A stretch of 64,000 nucleotides of DNA from Faecalicatena orotica (GTDB lineage Bacteria; Bacillota; Clostridia; Lachnospirales; Lachnospiraceae), in assembly GCF_003149245.1 (NCBI RefSeq), contig NZ_QGDL01000009.1:221882-285881 (forward strand), in the 5' to 3' direction. Both the position numbers and the translations under genes were made by a program. The notes under the pieces were generated by a model. That model was not told the DNA's origin, made no database searches, and worked only from the letters and a program-made list of their open reading frames with translations. Shown here piece after piece: positions 62,613 through 64,000 of the stretch (position 1 is its first letter; each line of letters begins with the position of its first letter).

Positions 62613-63527
62613 CTACATGTGTACTGTTTCCTGCGCGATTCTGATAAAGTCTTTTGCATAAGAAGCAAGATATGCATTTTTCCGGTAAGCAATCATGAGT
62701 GTAGTAAATATTCCATTCTCGCCGATAGAAAAACAGACAGGCGGCTGCCGGAAGATCATATTTTTTACATAAGTTTCTGGAAGAAAACAGGAGCCAAGAC
62801 CTTCCTGAGAGAGCAGGGCACAGGTCTGTGTGCTTCGCGTGAGCAGGGAAACGGGCGGGTCAATCTGATATTCTTTGAATAAGTTCCGGGCAATTTGTCC
62901 GGTATTCTGTTCCGGATAGTGCAGTATGAATGGTTCTTCTGCCATCAGTGACAGGTCAAAGGAAGGATATTTTCTTCCGGGATGCAGGTGCCCCATTGAG
63001 GCAAAGGGGTGGCCGGGAGGAAGGCAGAGCAGTACCTCTTCTTTTAGAAGGAGTTCATAGGAAAGCTTTGGGTGAGGGCTTGATTCTGTAAAGACAGCAA
63101 AGTCCAGCCGGTCGTCTGTCAGAAGGCGCTCCTGAATGGCATGGGTTTCTTCAAACAGATTCACATGTATACCGGGATATTCTTTGTGGAAAACCGGGAG
63201 TATTCTGGGAATCATGCAGGAGCTGCGCATCAGCGGGAAGGCAATATTCAGTTCACCTTCACTGCAGGAATGGAGGTCCAGCAGTTCTTTTTCCCAGTCC
63301 TGCTTAAGCGCTACAGCCTTCTTGGCATAGTCAAGGCAGCAGCGCCCAAGATAGGTGGGAATATAACAGTTATTACTTCGGGAAAAAAGCTTCCCTCCCA
63401 GTTCCTGCTCCTGTTTCCGGAGAGATTTACTTAAGGTCGGCTGCGAGATATATAGTTCCTGCGCTGCCTTCGTCAGATTCTGGTGCTTGGCGATACAGAG
63501 GAGGTACTGAAGATCCTGAAAATTCAT
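62613..63527 (-). CDS. LysR-family transcriptional regulator
   Basis: 304 aa from the ATG at 63527, with AAAGGAG upstream; earlier in-frame starts lack a site. N-terminal helix-turn-helix (NLTKAAQELYISQPTLSKSLRKQEQELGGKLFSR), then a LysR effector domain (LNIAFPLMRSSCMIPRILPVFHKEYPGIHV). Its divergent neighbour, normally the target gene, is broken by the IS30 element after two or three codons. Confidence 0.9.
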   Translation of the reverse strand: MNFQDLQYLLCIAKHQNLTKAAQELYISQPTLSKSLRKQEQELGGKLFSRSNNCYIPTYLGRCCLDYAKKAVALKQDWEKELLDLHSCSEGELNIAFPLMRSSCMIPRILPVFHKEYPGIHVNLFEETHAIQERLLTDDRLDFAVFTESSPHPKLSYELLLKEEVLLCLPPGHPFASMGHLHPGRKYPSFDLSLMAEEPFILHYPEQNTGQIARNLFKEYQIDPPVSLLTRSTQTCALLSQEGLGSCFLPETYVKNMIFRQPPVCFSIGENGIFTTLMIAYRKNAYLASYAKDFIRIAQETVHM

Positions 63528-63656
63528 GAGCATGCTCCTTTCAAACTTACTATGCCATATGGGAATAGTTTTTATGGAAAATATGAATTGGACAACTGGT
63601 TTATTTTCAGCATACAATATATGTTAAGAAAATACAAGATATGAAGGAGAGTACTT

Positions 63657-63665
63657 ATGAAACCG
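63657..63665 (+). pseudogene. Start of a gene interrupted by the IS30 element
   Basis: GAAGGAGAG followed at good spacing by ATG AAA CCG and then TAA. A strong ribosome site before a three-codon frame, divergent from a LysR gene, is best read as the beginning of the LysR target gene cut by the insertion. The rest would lie beyond the right end of the element, outside the window. Confidence 0.5.
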
Positions 63666-63736
63666 TAAATTATTTTTCTAAATCCTACCCTGTTCATCCT
63701 ATGTAGGACTTAGTCTTGGATAAGTAGGGTTTACTC

Positions 63737-63765
63737 TTGCATATGATTCCTTCTAGCGGTATAGT
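63737..63765 (+). promoter_or_regulatory. Transposase promoter
   Basis: TTGCAT (63737-63742), 17 bp, TATAGT (63760-63765), 42 bp before the transposase start. Confidence 0.65.
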
Positions 63766-63807
63766 TCTATCAGTTGTCCAAACCGGCGGCATAAGGAGGA
63801 TAACACT

Positions 63808-64000
63808 ATGTCAAAACTTATACCAGGGAATCATAAACATCTTACAATCGAGGACCGTCGCTATATTGAACAATCTCTAGATGAAAGCAAGTCTTTTCGT
63901 GAGATTTCCAAGTACCTTTGTAAGGACCCGTCCACCATATCCGATGAAGTCTTTAAAAATCGGGTTGCTAACACTTGGAATAAAGGCAGCTTCAACAACC
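63808..64000 (+). CDS. IS30-family transposase, N-terminal part (cut by window edge)
   Basis: 64 codons to the window end, with ATAAGGAGG upstream. The sequence opens MSKLIPGNHKHLTIEDRRYI and continues with SFREISKYLCKDPSTIS, the N-terminal helix-turn-helix of IS30 transposases that binds the terminal repeats. The DDE catalytic domain lies outside. No stop or frameshift in the visible part. Confidence 0.9.
   Translation, partial: MSKLIPGNHKHLTIEDRRYIEQSLDESKSFREISKYLCKDPSTISDEVFKNRVANTWNKGSFNN

Larger units (their letters stand above)
63663..64000 (+). mobile_element. IS30-family insertion sequence (left part)
   Basis: The transposase gene with its promoter and an upstream region of about 145 bp (with AAATCCTACCC / AAGTAGGGTTT inverted arms around 63682-63731). 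The left boundary is inferred from the broken frame, to within a few bases; the right end is outside the window. Confidence 0.7.

Overview
The window comes from an anaerobic, probably gut-type Clostridia bacterium, most likely Lachnospiraceae. The basis is the complete anaerobic (cbi-type, cobalt-early) cobalamin pathway, a GPH-type sugar symporter beside a GH3 glycosidase, a LysM-GH18 spore-type hydrolase, a PocR-type regulator, an IS30 transposase of the type common in this family, and moderate GC with strong AGGAGG ribosome binding sites. Placement is by protein character only; there is no rRNA in the window.

Layout. 1-4.75 kb: an AraC-type regulator cut by the left edge, divergent from a GH3 glycosidase / GPH symporter / NIPSNAP operon. 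4.76-9.5 kb: a LysR regulator divergent from asparaginase, an M20 amidohydrolase and two membrane proteins, one of them DUF5058. 9.6-19.3 kb: a signalling operon with a REC-GGDEF*-EAL protein, two very large PAS hybrid histidine kinases and a free Hpt protein. 19.3-22.3 kb: LysM-GH18 protein, a Cu/Zn-SOD-like protein without signal peptide, and a membrane diguanylate cyclase on the minus strand.

22.5-55.5 kb is a corrinoid island. cbiG and cbiJ come first, followed by a PocR-AraC regulator on the minus strand. Divergent from it are an orphan corrinoid protein and, behind a cobalamin riboswitch with its own terminator, a RACo-like reductive activator carrying a MetH-activation-like N-terminus. 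A second cobalamin riboswitch with a clear promoter then leads an operon of about 26 kb: cbiMNQO (cobalt uptake), cbiK, cbiD, cbiL, cbiF, cbiH, cbiET, cbiA, cobT, cobS, cobC, cbiB, cobD, cbiP, hemC, cobA-hemD, a Dpp/Nik-type ABC transporter (two permeases, one fused double ATPase, one lipoprotein), a double-domain cobU, cbiC and a precorrin-2 dehydrogenase. Together they cover porphobilinogen to cobalamin, except the corrin adenosyltransferase and lower-ligand synthesis, which are not in the window.

55.5-64 kb is accessory. It holds a heptad-repeat coiled-coil gene built from 21/42-bp tandem repeats with a short repeat-less paralogue next to it; an AraC-GyrI regulator with a C45-type amidase; tRNA-Gly(CCC); and a 3.4-kb module of marR, an ArsA/Get3-like ATPase with an HSP20-like tail domain, a 78-aa protein and a second such ATPase. 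This module is flanked by near-identical 67-bp direct repeats containing a hairpin. Last come a LysR regulator and an IS30 element that appears to have landed two or three codons into the gene divergent from it.

The candidates I consider most worth following are the ArsA-HSP20 module with its flanking repeats and shared C-terminal tails, and the riboswitch-controlled orphan corrinoid/activator pair.
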